Shown piece by piece: positions 1-8,461 of a DNA stretch of 35,134 bases. This DNA is from JAKORR01 sp964608495 (GTDB lineage: Bacteria; Armatimonadota; Zipacnadia; Zipacnadales; FEN-943): positions 1 to 35,134 of the forward strand of contig CAZSOQ010000021.1 of assembly GCA_964608495.1 (NCBI GenBank). Direction: 5' to 3'. How positions within the stretch are numbered: position 1 is the first letter of the stretch; the number at the start of each line of letters is the position of its first letter. The translations under genes were made by a program, and so were the position numbers. The notes below the pieces were generated by a model. It saw nothing but the letters and a program-made list of their open reading frames with translations. It ran no database searches and was not told where the DNA came from.

Positions 1-55
1 GGTGTATACTGCGGCCTTGTTGTGCACGGCCTGACTAGAGAAGGAGCCGGCAATC

Positions 56-1042
56 ATGCTCAACGCGGATCTTGTGAAGCAGTGCGCGCTGCAGTCCGGG
101 GCTGACCTGGTGGGGATAGGTGATATGGAGCGGTTCGAGGGAGCGCCCCGGGACTTCGACCCCCGTTACATCTTCCCCGAGGCACGCAGCATCATCGGGC
201 TGGGCTTCCGGATCCACCGGGGCCTGCTGCGAGGCGTCGAGGAGGGGACCTTCTTCGGCGCCTACCCCTCGATGGGCTACGCGAACATCAACGACGTGTA
301 CGCGCCGATGGTGCTGCGGGAGCTGGGCGACCTGCTGGAGGACAACGGCTACGAGGCGGTGCTGTATCAGAACACGGCGGTGCGATACGGCACGAACGCG
401 GGTCGGCCCGTGCGCCCCGACTACCCGAGGCCCGACGTGTTTCTGCACTTCCGCATCGCGGCCTACATCTGCGGGATGGGCGAGATCGGGTACAGCAAGG
501 TCTTCGTGACGCCCCAGTTCGGGCCGCGGCAGCGCTTCGCCTTCGTGATCACCGACGCGCCGCTGGACCCGGACCCGCTGTACGAGGGCCCGGAGCTGTG
601 CGATCGCTGCATGGAATGCGTGGTCGAGTGCCCGGGCGGGTGCATCAGCCGCGAGAAGACGGTGAAGATCAGCATCGAGGGGCGGGAGGTCGAGTGGGGG
701 GAGATTGACGTGGAGAAGTGCGGCGCCGTGTTCCAGACGAGCGTGCCTGAGTACAACCCGTTCATGCCCGAGGAGGCGGGGGAGTACATCCGGCGGCTCG
801 TGGCGACCGAGCCCGGCGAGGAGCGCCGGCGCCTGGCGGCCGAGCGCGGGGGACCGTGGGACGTGGGCAGGCAGATTCCCTACAACCGGGCGGGATGGGA
901 GAGCTACCACCATCCCGGGGCGCTGTGTGGGGCGCGGGGCTGCATCCGCGCCTGCATGATCCACCTCGAGGAGCAGGACAAGCTGCAGAACAAGTTCCAC
1001 AGCCGTTTCCGCCTGCGCGAGCCCTGGCGGCTGGACGGCTGA
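56..1042 (+). CDS. Two-cluster [4Fe-4S] protein, epoxyqueuosine reductase-like / reductive-dehalogenase-like family
   Basis: This is a 328-residue soluble protein. The ATG at 56 is preceded by GAAGGAG (40-46) at a good distance. A ferredoxin motif C-x2-C-x2-C-x3-C-P is seen at Cys182, 185, 188 and 192, with a further Cys196. A second set lies at Cys222, Cys291, Cys296 and Cys300, with x4 and x3 spacings unlike the usual ferredoxin motif. The N-terminal 170 residues resemble the cobalamin-binding half of QueG-like proteins only in general layout. Known families with this layout are epoxyqueuosine reductase (tRNA queuosine) and respiratory reductive dehalogenases; there is no Tat signal here, so it is probably cytoplasmic. 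No queuosine genes are near. In related genomes such proteins often accompany UroD-like corrinoid proteins, and one is present at 24318-25460, but it is distant. The exact substrate is unknown. The family call is fairly safe; the function is open. Confidence 0.75.
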   Translation: MLNADLVKQCALQSGADLVGIGDMERFEGAPRDFDPRYIFPEARSIIGLGFRIHRGLLRGVEEGTFFGAYPSMGYANINDVYAPMVLRELGDLLEDNGYEAVLYQNTAVRYGTNAGRPVRPDYPRPDVFLHFRIAAYICGMGEIGYSKVFVTPQFGPRQRFAFVITDAPLDPDPLYEGPELCDRCMECVVECPGGCISREKTVKISIEGREVEWGEIDVEKCGAVFQTSVPEYNPFMPEEAGEYIRRLVATEPGEERRRLAAERGGPWDVGRQIPYNRAGWESYHHPGALCGARGCIRACMIHLEEQDKLQNKFHSRFRLREPWRLDG

Positions 1043-1230
1043 GGTCACGCGGCGGGCCGCGGCGCGGCACGGACGTCGCGCACCGCAGGACACCCCGACA
1101 CCACGGCACACGTACGCGCCCCGCGGCGCCCCCCGCGGCAGGTTCCACGTTGCCGTTGCATACCCCGGTCCAGTATCCTGATACCACGGCTTGCGCGGAC
1201 CTTGGAGCCACGCGCGCACGTCAAAGACAC

Positions 1231-1263
1231 TGAGCACGGGCGATCCCCTGGGCCCGTGCCTCA
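1231..1263 (+). other. Stem-loop in the 272-base gap before the membrane-protein operon
   Basis: The arms GCACGGGC (1234-1241) and GCCCGTGC (1252-1259) pair perfectly around a 10-base loop. TGA (1231-1233) and TCA (1261-1263) extend the stem past one bulged C. No T-run follows, so it is not a classical intrinsic terminator, although it could still end the upstream transcript. The rest of the gap 1043-1314 holds no gene I can support. A weak promoter-like pair, TTGCCG (1150-1155) and TATCCT (1174-1179) with an 18-base spacer, is the only other candidate signal. Confidence 0.35.
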
Positions 1264-1314
1264 CAGGTCTTGACAGCGGACCGACGAGCCTGCCCTGAGC
1301 GGGAGGGATCGAGG

Positions 1315-2940
1315 ATGCAGACGGTACTCGCGGGGGTAGCGGTGGCGGCCGCGGCGCTGGGGTTGGTGTACGCCAACCTGGCTCCGCAGGAGGGAAGGGG
1401 AGGCTCTCGCCTGCAGGCCCTGGTCGGCGCCGGGTTGAGCTCCCTCTGGCCTTTCTGTGCCCTCTGGATCGCTGTGCTGTTCCTGCTGACGACGCCCACG
1501 GCCGCCCCCTTCTCGCGCGGCCTTACGCTGGGCTGGGGATTCCTCATCGGCGCCGTGCTCGGCCTCTACGCCCTGTATGAGGCCTACGGCAGCTTCCGCG
1601 GCCCCGACTGGCACGCCCGAGCGGTGGGGCTCTTCTCGGCGGCTGCGCTGGGGCCGGCCGCGATCCTGCTGGTCTTCCGCGGGTATCCCACCGAGGCGCT
1701 GACGGGGTGCGCGCTCGGGGCTGTGCTGCTGGCGGCCATTGGGGCCGGGATCCTGCGCCCGTCCTACGTCGCCTCGCCGCCCGACAAGCGCGAGGCCCGG
1801 GCAGCCTATCGCGGCCTGGAGGTCTTCGCCCTGCTGAGCGTGACGGTGGCGGCCGGGGCGAGGCTGGGCCTGGATCACTTCGCCCGTCTCGCGCCCGGGG
1901 CCGTCGAGGGGGGCTACTGGGCCTTTCCCGCTCTCGCGATGGCCGCCACGGCGCTGATGTTGATCCTGCTGGCGGGCGAGGTCTCGATCAAGTGGCTCGA
2001 GGACACGGACCTGACCTGGCAGGCCGGCCTGTTCGTGGTGGCCCTGACGGGACTGCTGCAGGGCCGAGTGCTTCCGGGGCTGGGCTGGGAGCTGCCGCTG
2101 TACGGTGTGCTCGGGCTGGTAGTCGTGCTGTACGCCCTGTCCAGTGCCGGGAAAGCCGACGAGGAGCGACCGGTGGTCCTGGCCTTCGGGGCCGTGCTGC
2201 TGGCCCTGGCCGTGGCGACGCTGGCCTTCAAGTCGCTGCACGGGTATGGCGAGGCCCTGGCCCTGCTCGCGGCGGCGCCGGTGGCGGCGGTGGCCTACCT
2301 GCGCGCCGAGCGGGCCCGGGAACCCCTGGCCGAATCGCTCACCTTCGGAGCCGCGACCCTGTGCCTGCTGCTGGCCCTGTACCGCGTGTTCCTGGAGACG
2401 GCGGGCCGGGGCTGGGCGATGGACTTCCAGAGCCACTACGACTACCTGTGCGTGCTGCTCGGGGTGGGGGCCTGCTTCGGGCTGCTGGCCTTTGCGTCCC
2501 AGGGCGTGGAGAGCGTGCGGCGGGCACGGGCCCACGGCAAGAGCGGCATCGCCCTGCTGATGGCGCGCACGACGCTGCTGGGTGTGGTTATCGCCGCGGT
2601 GCCGGTGGTGCTGACGGCCGTGTGGGGAGTCAAGGCCATCGGCGGCTTCCTCACGGGCCTGGTGATCGGCGAGGCGACGTGGATGCTGCTGGCGGCCTGG
2701 GTCGTCGGCGAGGAGCGGCAGAAGGTGCTGGCGGCGGCGCCCCACGTGTACTTCCTGGCCGCGGCCCTGCTCGCCACGCAATTCGCGCCGCAGGTCCTGG
2801 CCCTGGAGCTGACCCGCGCCCACAAGATCGCCCTGGTAGCCGTCATCACGGTCGTGGCGGTGGGATGGATTCTGGCCGACGCCCTCGGCAGGGCGCGCCT
2901 GTCCAGGAGGAGGGAGACGGCAGATGAGCCAGCAGATTAG
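1315..2940 (+). CDS. Polytopic membrane protein of unknown family, first gene of the macroglobulin operon
   Basis: This is a 541-residue protein, almost entirely hydrophobic, with roughly 13-15 predicted membrane segments by eye and short charged loops. The ATG at 1315 is chosen over an in-frame TTG at 1270 because GGGAGG (1301-1306) sits 8 bases upstream and a membrane segment begins straight after it. No transporter, pump or enzyme motif is recognised. Charged or polar points inside the membrane region include a conserved-looking segment near the middle with WAMDFQSHYDY, and a Gly-rich segment GVKAIGGFLTGLVIGE in the second half. The tail is basic (RARLSRRRE) and then acidic. Its stop at 2940 lies inside the next gene, which starts at 2924, so translation of the two is probably coupled. 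I infer a shared envelope role with the macroglobulin. It is not recognised as any named family. Confidence 0.8.
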   Translation: MQTVLAGVAVAAAALGLVYANLAPQEGRGGSRLQALVGAGLSSLWPFCALWIAVLFLLTTPTAAPFSRGLTLGWGFLIGAVLGLYALYEAYGSFRGPDWHARAVGLFSAAALGPAAILLVFRGYPTEALTGCALGAVLLAAIGAGILRPSYVASPPDKREARAAYRGLEVFALLSVTVAAGARLGLDHFARLAPGAVEGGYWAFPALAMAATALMLILLAGEVSIKWLEDTDLTWQAGLFVVALTGLLQGRVLPGLGWELPLYGVLGLVVVLYALSSAGKADEERPVVLAFGAVLLALAVATLAFKSLHGYGEALALLAAAPVAAVAYLRAERAREPLAESLTFGAATLCLLLALYRVFLETAGRGWAMDFQSHYDYLCVLLGVGACFGLLAFASQGVESVRRARAHGKSGIALLMARTTLLGVVIAAVPVVLTAVWGVKAIGGFLTGLVIGEATWMLLAAWVVGEERQKVLAAAPHVYFLAAALLATQFAPQVLALELTRAHKIALVAVITVVAVGWILADALGRARLSRRRETADEPAD

Positions 2941-5900
2941 GCGGCAGCTCACTCTGGCCGTGATGGTGGCCGCCTGCGCCGGGGTGGTGGTCCATCTGCT
3001 GTGGGCCGAGACCCCCCGCGGCCGGGTGACGGGCACTCTGATAGCATCCGAGACCGGCGCCGCCCTGGCCGGCGTGAAGGTGTCGCTGGTGGGCCGCTCC
3101 GAGGGGACCCCGACCTATCGCGCCAAGACCGATGACCGCGGCCGGTTCGGCTTCGGACACGTGCGGGCCGGCGAGTATGTGCTCGTGCCCGACACCCAAG
3201 CCCACAAGCAGCCCACGGACAAGATCACCGTGCGCGAGGGCCGGACCACGGGCGTGGTCTTCGAGCTGCAGCCGACGGAGCCCTTCCTGAGCCTCTACGC
3301 GCCGCAGGCCGTGTTTACAACGGGCGAGCAGCCGCGGCTGCGGGCTCACGGCTTCCTGCCAGCCAACGAGCTGGGCGTGCAGGTCTGCCGAGTCAACACC
3401 GACGTGGCGCTGGCCCGATGGAACGGCTGGCTGAGCCCCGGCCTGACGACCCAGGGGCGCAAGCTGGAGAACGTGCCCCTGGAGGCGGTGCCGGAGCTGA
3501 CAACGGTCCTTCGCCGGTCGGTACCCATCACGGGGCGGGACGTCGAGGGGGTCTTCAACCAGGACCTTCGGCTGGACGCCCTGCCGCCGGGGATGTACGT
3601 GGTCGCGGTCGAGGCCACGGGCCGGCGCTACATGACCGTGCTCACGATCACCGATCTGGGGCTGATCGTGAAGGCGTCGCCGCGGGACCTGCTGGTGCAG
3701 GCCGTGGGCATCACCGACGGCACGGGCCTGGCGGGGGCGTCGGTCGAGGTGCTGCGGGACGGGAAGGCCGTGGCGAAGGGCACGACCGACCGGGACGGCC
3801 TGCTCACGGCGTCCCTGCCGGCCGACACCTCGTCGGGGGAGCTGCAGGTCGTGGGGCGGCTGGGCGAGTCACTGGCGGTCGCGGACCTGTACTACTACTG
3901 GGGCGAGGAGGACGGCGCCTACCGGGTGTACTGCTACACCGAGCGCCCGGTCTACCGTCCGGGCCAGAAGGTGTACTTCAAGTCGCTGGTCCGCGCCGTC
4001 CGGGGCGACGGCTACCTGGTACCCGATCCGCTGGCCCTGCGGGTCCGAGCCGTGGACGAGCAGGGGAACGTGGTCTACCAGGGCGAAGCCACGACCAACC
4101 GCTTCGGTTCAGTGAACGGGCAGTTCGACCTGTCCGAGAGCGCCCTGCCCGGGTCGTACCTGCTGACGGTGTTCTGTGGCGGCGCCCCCTACGAGTCCCG
4201 CTTCGAGGTCGCCGAGTACCGCAAGCCGGAGTTCGAGGTGAAGGTCGCCACGCCCCGCGACAGGTACGTAGCGGGCGAGACCATCGAGGCGTCAGTAGAG
4301 GCGGAGTACTACTACGGCGCGCCCGTCGCGGGGGCCAAGGTGGAGTACCTGGTCACGCGCTCTCCGGCCTGGTACTACCCCGAGGCGGACCAGTGGGACG
4401 AGGACCTGTACGAGCCGGAGGACTACGAGGCCGAGGGGGAGGTGGTGGCTCAGGGCGAGGGCCGCACGGACGACGCGGGCCGCCTGACCGTAACCGTGCC
4501 GGCGAAGGTCGCCGCCACGCAGGTGGGCTACGGGCAGCAGGACCAGGACTTCGTGATCCACGCCGAGGTGCGCGACCCCAGCGACCGGTCGGAGACGGCA
4601 ACGCACTCGGTCCTGGTGACCCAGGGCGAGTACCGTCTGGAGGTGTCGCTGGACGACTGGGTCTGCGAGCCCGGGCAGGAGGTGGCCGTGAGGCTTCGCG
4701 CGGTGGACTACGAGGGCCGGCCGGTGGCGGGAGCCCGCGGGGAGCTGGTGCTAGCCCTCAGCGAGGGCGCCGAGGAGCGCGAGCGGCTGCAGGAGGAGGC
4801 CCGTGTGAAGTGGCGCGCCGACTCCGACGGCCAGGCCGCCGTGACGGTGAAGCCCGTGCGCGCCGGCGATCACCGGGTCCTGGCCAAGAGCACCGACGCC
4901 CGGGGCAACGTGATCACTGCCAGCGAGTGGTTGTGGGCCATGCAGGGGGCCTACGCCTCCTTCGACTATCCGTACCAGGACCTGGACGTGCAGGCGGACC
5001 GCGAGCTGTACCGCGTGGGGGACGAGGCCCAGATCATTGTCAACACGCGCCACGCGCCCATCACGGCTCTGCTGACCGTCGAGGGCGCCACTGTGCTCCA
5101 GCGCCGCCTGGTGCGCCTGGAGGGCAAGTCCACGATCCTCAGCCTGAAGGTCGGGCCGGAATTCATGCCCTGCGTCTACGCCAGCGTGTGCTTCGTCAAG
5201 GACAAGGAGCTGTTCTCGGGCACGACGCTCGTCAACGTCTCCCGGGAGAAGAAGGCGCTGGTGGTGCAGGTGACCTCGGACAAGGCGACCTACCTGCCGG
5301 GCGAGAAGGCGGTGTACAGCGTAAAGACCACCACGTCGGAGGGCGGGCCCGTGCAGGCCGAGGTGTCCCTAGGCGTGGTGGACGAGGCGGTCTATGCGAT
5401 CCGCCGCGACACCGTGCCGGACATCCTACAGCACTTCTACCCCAAGCGCCCGCCGCTGGTTGACACGGCCTTCTCGTTCCCTACGGTGTACCTGAGCGCG
5501 GAGGACAAGGCGGGCGCCCGGATCCAGACGCGGCGGGTCTTTCGCGACACGGCCTTCTGGGCCCCCGCCACGGTGACGGACGCCTCGGGGCAGGCCAGCA
5601 TCGAGTGCACGATGCCGGACAATCTGACGACGTGGCGGGCGACCTGCCGGGCGGCCACGCTGGACACGCGCGTGGGGCAGGCGACGTACAAGGCCGTCGT
5701 GCGCAAGCCCTTCCTGGTGCGGCTCGAGGCGCCGCGCTTCTTCACCCTCGGCGACAGCGTCCAGATCGCGGCCCTCGTCCACAACCTCACCGACCAGGCG
5801 GTCACGGCGCGGGTGGGCCTGGAGGCCGGCGGACTGGACCTGGCGGGCCAGGCCCAGTCCACCTGCGCGGTGGCGGCGGGGCAGATAGCGCGCGTGGAGT

Positions 5901-7603
5901 GGCAGGTCCAGGCCAGCGCCGTGGGTGACAGCCGCGTGCGCGTGTGGGCGGACGCGGGTTCCCTCAGCGACGCCATGGAGCTGACCCTCCCGGTGCTGCC
6001 CAAGGGACGCGAGCGGCGTGACGTCAGGGCCGGATCGGTCGCCTCGCGGGAGGACCTGCGCTTCGAGGTGCGCAAGGACTGCGTCGCCGGGACCCAGCGG
6101 CTCACCCTGCGTCTCACTCCCTCGCTGGCGGCGGGGATGCTGGGCGCTCTGGAGTACCTCGCCCACTACCCCTACGGCTGCACCGAGCAGACCACGTCCG
6201 CCTTCCTCCCGGACGTCATCATCCTGCAGATGCTCGGGAAGCTGGGCATGGACAACCCCGGGCTGCGGGCGAGGCTGCCGAAGATGGTCGAGGCGGGGCT
6301 GCTCAAGCTCTACGACCTCCAGCACTCGGACGGCGGCTGGGGATGGTGGAAGTACGACGATTCGGCACCCTGGATGACCGCCTACGCCGCGTTCGGGCTT
6401 CTGCAGGCCCGAGCCGCCGGGTTCCCAGTGAACGAGCGCGTGCTCGGCGACGGCCTGGAGGCCCTGGCCAACCTGGCCCGCGCGCCCGAGAAGGCGAGTC
6501 ACGACGCCCGTGTGTACGCGGCATATGTGCTGACGGTGGCAGGACGCTCCGCCGAGGCGGGCAGGCTTCTGGCGCCCTACCTGGCGGACCGTGGCCGCGC
6601 CGGTCTCACCGACTGGGGCCGCGCCTTCCTGGCCGTGGACCTTGCCCGCGTGGGGCAGGGCGACGAGGGGCGCCGCCTTCTCGAGTCCGTGTGGCAGCGG
6701 TTCACGCAGGGCGCGCTCGCCGGAGGCAGTGGGCCCGACTGGTGGTCCGACACGGAGTCCGCCGCGGTCCTGCTCTCGGCCGCCTGCGAGCTCATGCCCG
6801 ATGACCCACGGCTCCCGGATCTGGTGCGCTGGATCCTGGAGCGGCGCGAGGGGGACTACTGGTACTCCACGCGCGCCACGGCCTTCACCCTCTACGCCCT
6901 GTCCGACTACCTGCTGATCACGCGCGAGCTGAAGCCGGACCTGCGGGTGAACGTGTCGGTCAACGGGCGGGTCGTGGCCTCGCGGGCCTTCACCGAGGCC
7001 GACGTGTTCCGCCCTGAGGTGGAGGTGGAGCTGGACGCCAGCGCCCTGGGCACGGGGCCCGTGGCCGTGACGATCGAGAAGTCCGGCGCGGGACGGCTGT
7101 ACTACTCCGCGGCCCTCACGCAGGTCGCCGACGTGGACCTGAAGGTGCCGGTCGGGGGCAGCGCGGGGCTGGTCGTCGAGAGGGCGTACCGTGTCCTGCC
7201 CTCGCGCGGGCGTGCCGGGGAGGGCGAACCGCCCGCCAGGGCCGGGGGCTCCTCGGTCACCTTCGCGGGCGGCGACCTGGTCGAGGTGACCCTGACCCTG
7301 CGCGCCACGCGGGACCTCGATCACCTTATGGTCGAGGACCCGCTGCCGGCGGGCTGCGAGGCGTCGGACCGGGGACGCGTGGAGCCGTGGGACTGGGACT
7401 ACTGGTGGTCCGATCAGGTGGTCCGCGACGAGAAGGTGGCCTTCGCGATCGAGCATCTCGAGGCGGGCGCTCAAAGGCTCAAGTACCAGATACACGCTCA
7501 GACGGCGGGGCAGTACACGGCTCTGCCGCCCCAGGCCTACGACATGTACAACCCGACCGTTCGGGCCGACGGAGTGGCCCACACGGTGACCGTGCGCCGC
7601 TAG
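2924..7603 (+). CDS. Bacterial alpha-2-macroglobulin with intact thioester
   Basis: This is a 1559-residue protein, a usual length for bacterial alpha-2-macroglobulins, which trap proteases in the periplasm by bait cleavage and thioester attack. The start has AGGAGGAGGGAG (2905-2916) ahead of it and overlaps the preceding gene by 17 bases. Residues 9-28 form a membrane anchor or signal; VAAC at 15-18 fits a lipobox, so a lipoprotein is possible. A carboxypeptidase-regulatory/CnaB-like domain follows (about 33-115), then macroglobulin domains. The MG2 hallmark YTERPVYRPGQ is at 338-348. The A2M domain begins near 868 (FWAPATVTDASGQ, then PDNLTTWR). The thioester motif CTEQ is at Cys1086-Gln1089 in an alpha-toroid TED of about 1075-1335. 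The C-terminal receptor-like domain has DPLPAG and a late ALPPQAYDMYNP segment. The linker before the A2M domain, the bait candidate, is short and rich in Lys/Arg. No penicillin-binding protein 1C gene adjoins it. The family call is secure; the physiological target is unknown. Confidence 0.93.
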   Translation: MSQQIRRQLTLAVMVAACAGVVVHLLWAETPRGRVTGTLIASETGAALAGVKVSLVGRSEGTPTYRAKTDDRGRFGFGHVRAGEYVLVPDTQAHKQPTDKITVREGRTTGVVFELQPTEPFLSLYAPQAVFTTGEQPRLRAHGFLPANELGVQVCRVNTDVALARWNGWLSPGLTTQGRKLENVPLEAVPELTTVLRRSVPITGRDVEGVFNQDLRLDALPPGMYVVAVEATGRRYMTVLTITDLGLIVKASPRDLLVQAVGITDGTGLAGASVEVLRDGKAVAKGTTDRDGLLTASLPADTSSGELQVVGRLGESLAVADLYYYWGEEDGAYRVYCYTERPVYRPGQKVYFKSLVRAVRGDGYLVPDPLALRVRAVDEQGNVVYQGEATTNRFGSVNGQFDLSESALPGSYLLTVFCGGAPYESRFEVAEYRKPEFEVKVATPRDRYVAGETIEASVEAEYYYGAPVAGAKVEYLVTRSPAWYYPEADQWDEDLYEPEDYEAEGEVVAQGEGRTDDAGRLTVTVPAKVAATQVGYGQQDQDFVIHAEVRDPSDRSETATHSVLVTQGEYRLEVSLDDWVCEPGQEVAVRLRAVDYEGRPVAGARGELVLALSEGAEERERLQEEARVKWRADSDGQAAVTVKPVRAGDHRVLAKSTDARGNVITASEWLWAMQGAYASFDYPYQDLDVQADRELYRVGDEAQIIVNTRHAPITALLTVEGATVLQRRLVRLEGKSTILSLKVGPEFMPCVYASVCFVKDKELFSGTTLVNVSREKKALVVQVTSDKATYLPGEKAVYSVKTTTSEGGPVQAEVSLGVVDEAVYAIRRDTVPDILQHFYPKRPPLVDTAFSFPTVYLSAEDKAGARIQTRRVFRDTAFWAPATVTDASGQASIECTMPDNLTTWRATCRAATLDTRVGQATYKAVVRKPFLVRLEAPRFFTLGDSVQIAALVHNLTDQAVTARVGLEAGGLDLAGQAQSTCAVAAGQIARVEWQVQASAVGDSRVRVWADAGSLSDAMELTLPVLPKGRERRDVRAGSVASREDLRFEVRKDCVAGTQRLTLRLTPSLAAGMLGALEYLAHYPYGCTEQTTSAFLPDVIILQMLGKLGMDNPGLRARLPKMVEAGLLKLYDLQHSDGGWGWWKYDDSAPWMTAYAAFGLLQARAAGFPVNERVLGDGLEALANLARAPEKASHDARVYAAYVLTVAGRSAEAGRLLAPYLADRGRAGLTDWGRAFLAVDLARVGQGDEGRRLLESVWQRFTQGALAGGSGPDWWSDTESAAVLLSAACELMPDDPRLPDLVRWILERREGDYWYSTRATAFTLYALSDYLLITRELKPDLRVNVSVNGRVVASRAFTEADVFRPEVEVELDASALGTGPVAVTIEKSGAGRLYYSAALTQVADVDLKVPVGGSAGLVVERAYRVLPSRGRAGEGEPPARAGGSSVTFAGGDLVEVTLTLRATRDLDHLMVEDPLPAGCEASDRGRVEPWDWDYWWSDQVVRDEKVAFAIEHLEAGAQRLKYQIHAQTAGQYTALPPQAYDMYNPTVRADGVAHTVTVRR

Positions 7604-7665
7604 CCCGGCCGCGGGGCCCCGGGGCAAGCGCGCGGGCCGCTCATCGAGCCTGGTGGAGTGAGGAC

Positions 7666-8424
7666 ATGCGAGGGTTCAAGGCCGCGATCGCCCTGCTGCT
7701 GCTGGGCGGCGCCGTGGCGGCTATCGTGCTGCCGCCGCGCGAGCAGGTGATGGGCGCCTACGTCACGCCCCTGCAGGGGCGCACGCGCGGCCAGAGGATC
7801 AACGCGCTGCGGGCCGCCCGGGCCCTGGACGGCGTGGTCATCGAGCAGGGGCACGAGCTCTCCTTCAACCGCACGGTGGGCTCCTGGACGCCCGACCGCG
7901 GGTACGTGCTGGCGCCGGTGAGCTACGACGGGGAGCTGGTGGTGGACTGGGGCGGCGGCGTCTGCCAGACCTCCTCGACGCTGTACAACGCGGCCCTGAT
8001 CGCCGGGCTGGAGATCGTCGAGCGCCACCGACACAACTGGGCCCCGTCCTACGTGCCCGCCGGGCACGATGCCGCCGTGGCCCAGTACACCGTGGACCTG
8101 CGCCTGCGCAATCCCTATCCGTGGCCCGTGCGCCTGCGGGCCATCGTCACGGATGCGAGCCTGGGCTTCGAGGTGCTGGGGCGCGAGCGCGGCCCGGTGG
8201 CAGCGGTGACCACGGACGGGCACACCGCCGTGAGACCGACCGAGGTGGTCCGTCTCGACCCGGAGCTGGCCCCCGGGCAGCGGCGGGTAGTCACGCAGGG
8301 CAAGCCGGGCGCGCGGGTGACCGTCTACCGGGTGTTCCTGCTGGGCCCCCGCAGCGGCTCGCGGGAGCTGGTCTCGCGCGATTCCTACCCGCCCATTAAC
8401 CGCGTCGTGCGCACCGGGCGGTAG
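7666..8424 (+). CDS. VanW-family envelope protein
   Basis: This is a 252-residue protein. The ATG at 7666 has GGAG (7655-7658) 7 bases upstream and opens an N-terminal hydrophobic segment (about residues 4-22), a signal anchor. The frame is open further upstream but without a signal or a ribosome site. The VanW domain fills about residues 40-150 and contains the hallmark GGGVCQTSSTLYNAAL with Cys100. VanW is an accessory gene in some vancomycin-resistance operons and occurs widely in cell-wall-associated proteins; its biochemical role is not established. The remaining 100 residues form a beta-rich tail (VRLRAIVTDASLGFEVLG and onward) found in many VanW proteins. It follows the macroglobulin gene by 62 bases on the same strand and probably shares its transcript. 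I infer a peptidoglycan or envelope role, not antibiotic resistance. Confidence 0.88.
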   Translation: MRGFKAAIALLLLGGAVAAIVLPPREQVMGAYVTPLQGRTRGQRINALRAARALDGVVIEQGHELSFNRTVGSWTPDRGYVLAPVSYDGELVVDWGGGVCQTSSTLYNAALIAGLEIVERHRHNWAPSYVPAGHDAAVAQYTVDLRLRNPYPWPVRLRAIVTDASLGFEVLGRERGPVAAVTTDGHTAVRPTEVVRLDPELAPGQRRVVTQGKPGARVTVYRVFLLGPRSGSRELVSRDSYPPINRVVRTGR

Positions 8425-8433
8425 GAGGCACGG

Positions 8434-8457
8434 AGCCCCGGGCGATGGACAGGGGCT
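8434..8457. terminator. Possible stem-loop between convergent genes
   Basis: The arms AGCCCC (8434-8439) and GGGGCT (8452-8457) surround a 12-base loop. It lies in the 37-base gap between the VanW stop and the end of the oppositely oriented ATPase gene, where a shared terminator would be expected. The stem is short and lacks a U-tract on either strand, so support is weak. Confidence 0.3.
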
Positions 8458-8461
8458 TGGA

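Noticed and set aside
1..38. Tail of an upstream gene
   Set aside because: Short open tails exist in more than one frame and none can be preferred from so few codons.
1270..1275. TTGACA as a -35 element or TTG start for the membrane protein
   Set aside because: No -10 lies 16-18 bases downstream. As a start it would add a non-membrane basic leader, while the ATG at 1315 has a good ribosome site.
3418..5463. Long open frames overlapping the macroglobulin in other frames and on the other strand
   Set aside because: They are Arg/Gly/Pro/Ala-rich shadows caused by high G+C, with no domain and no ribosome site.
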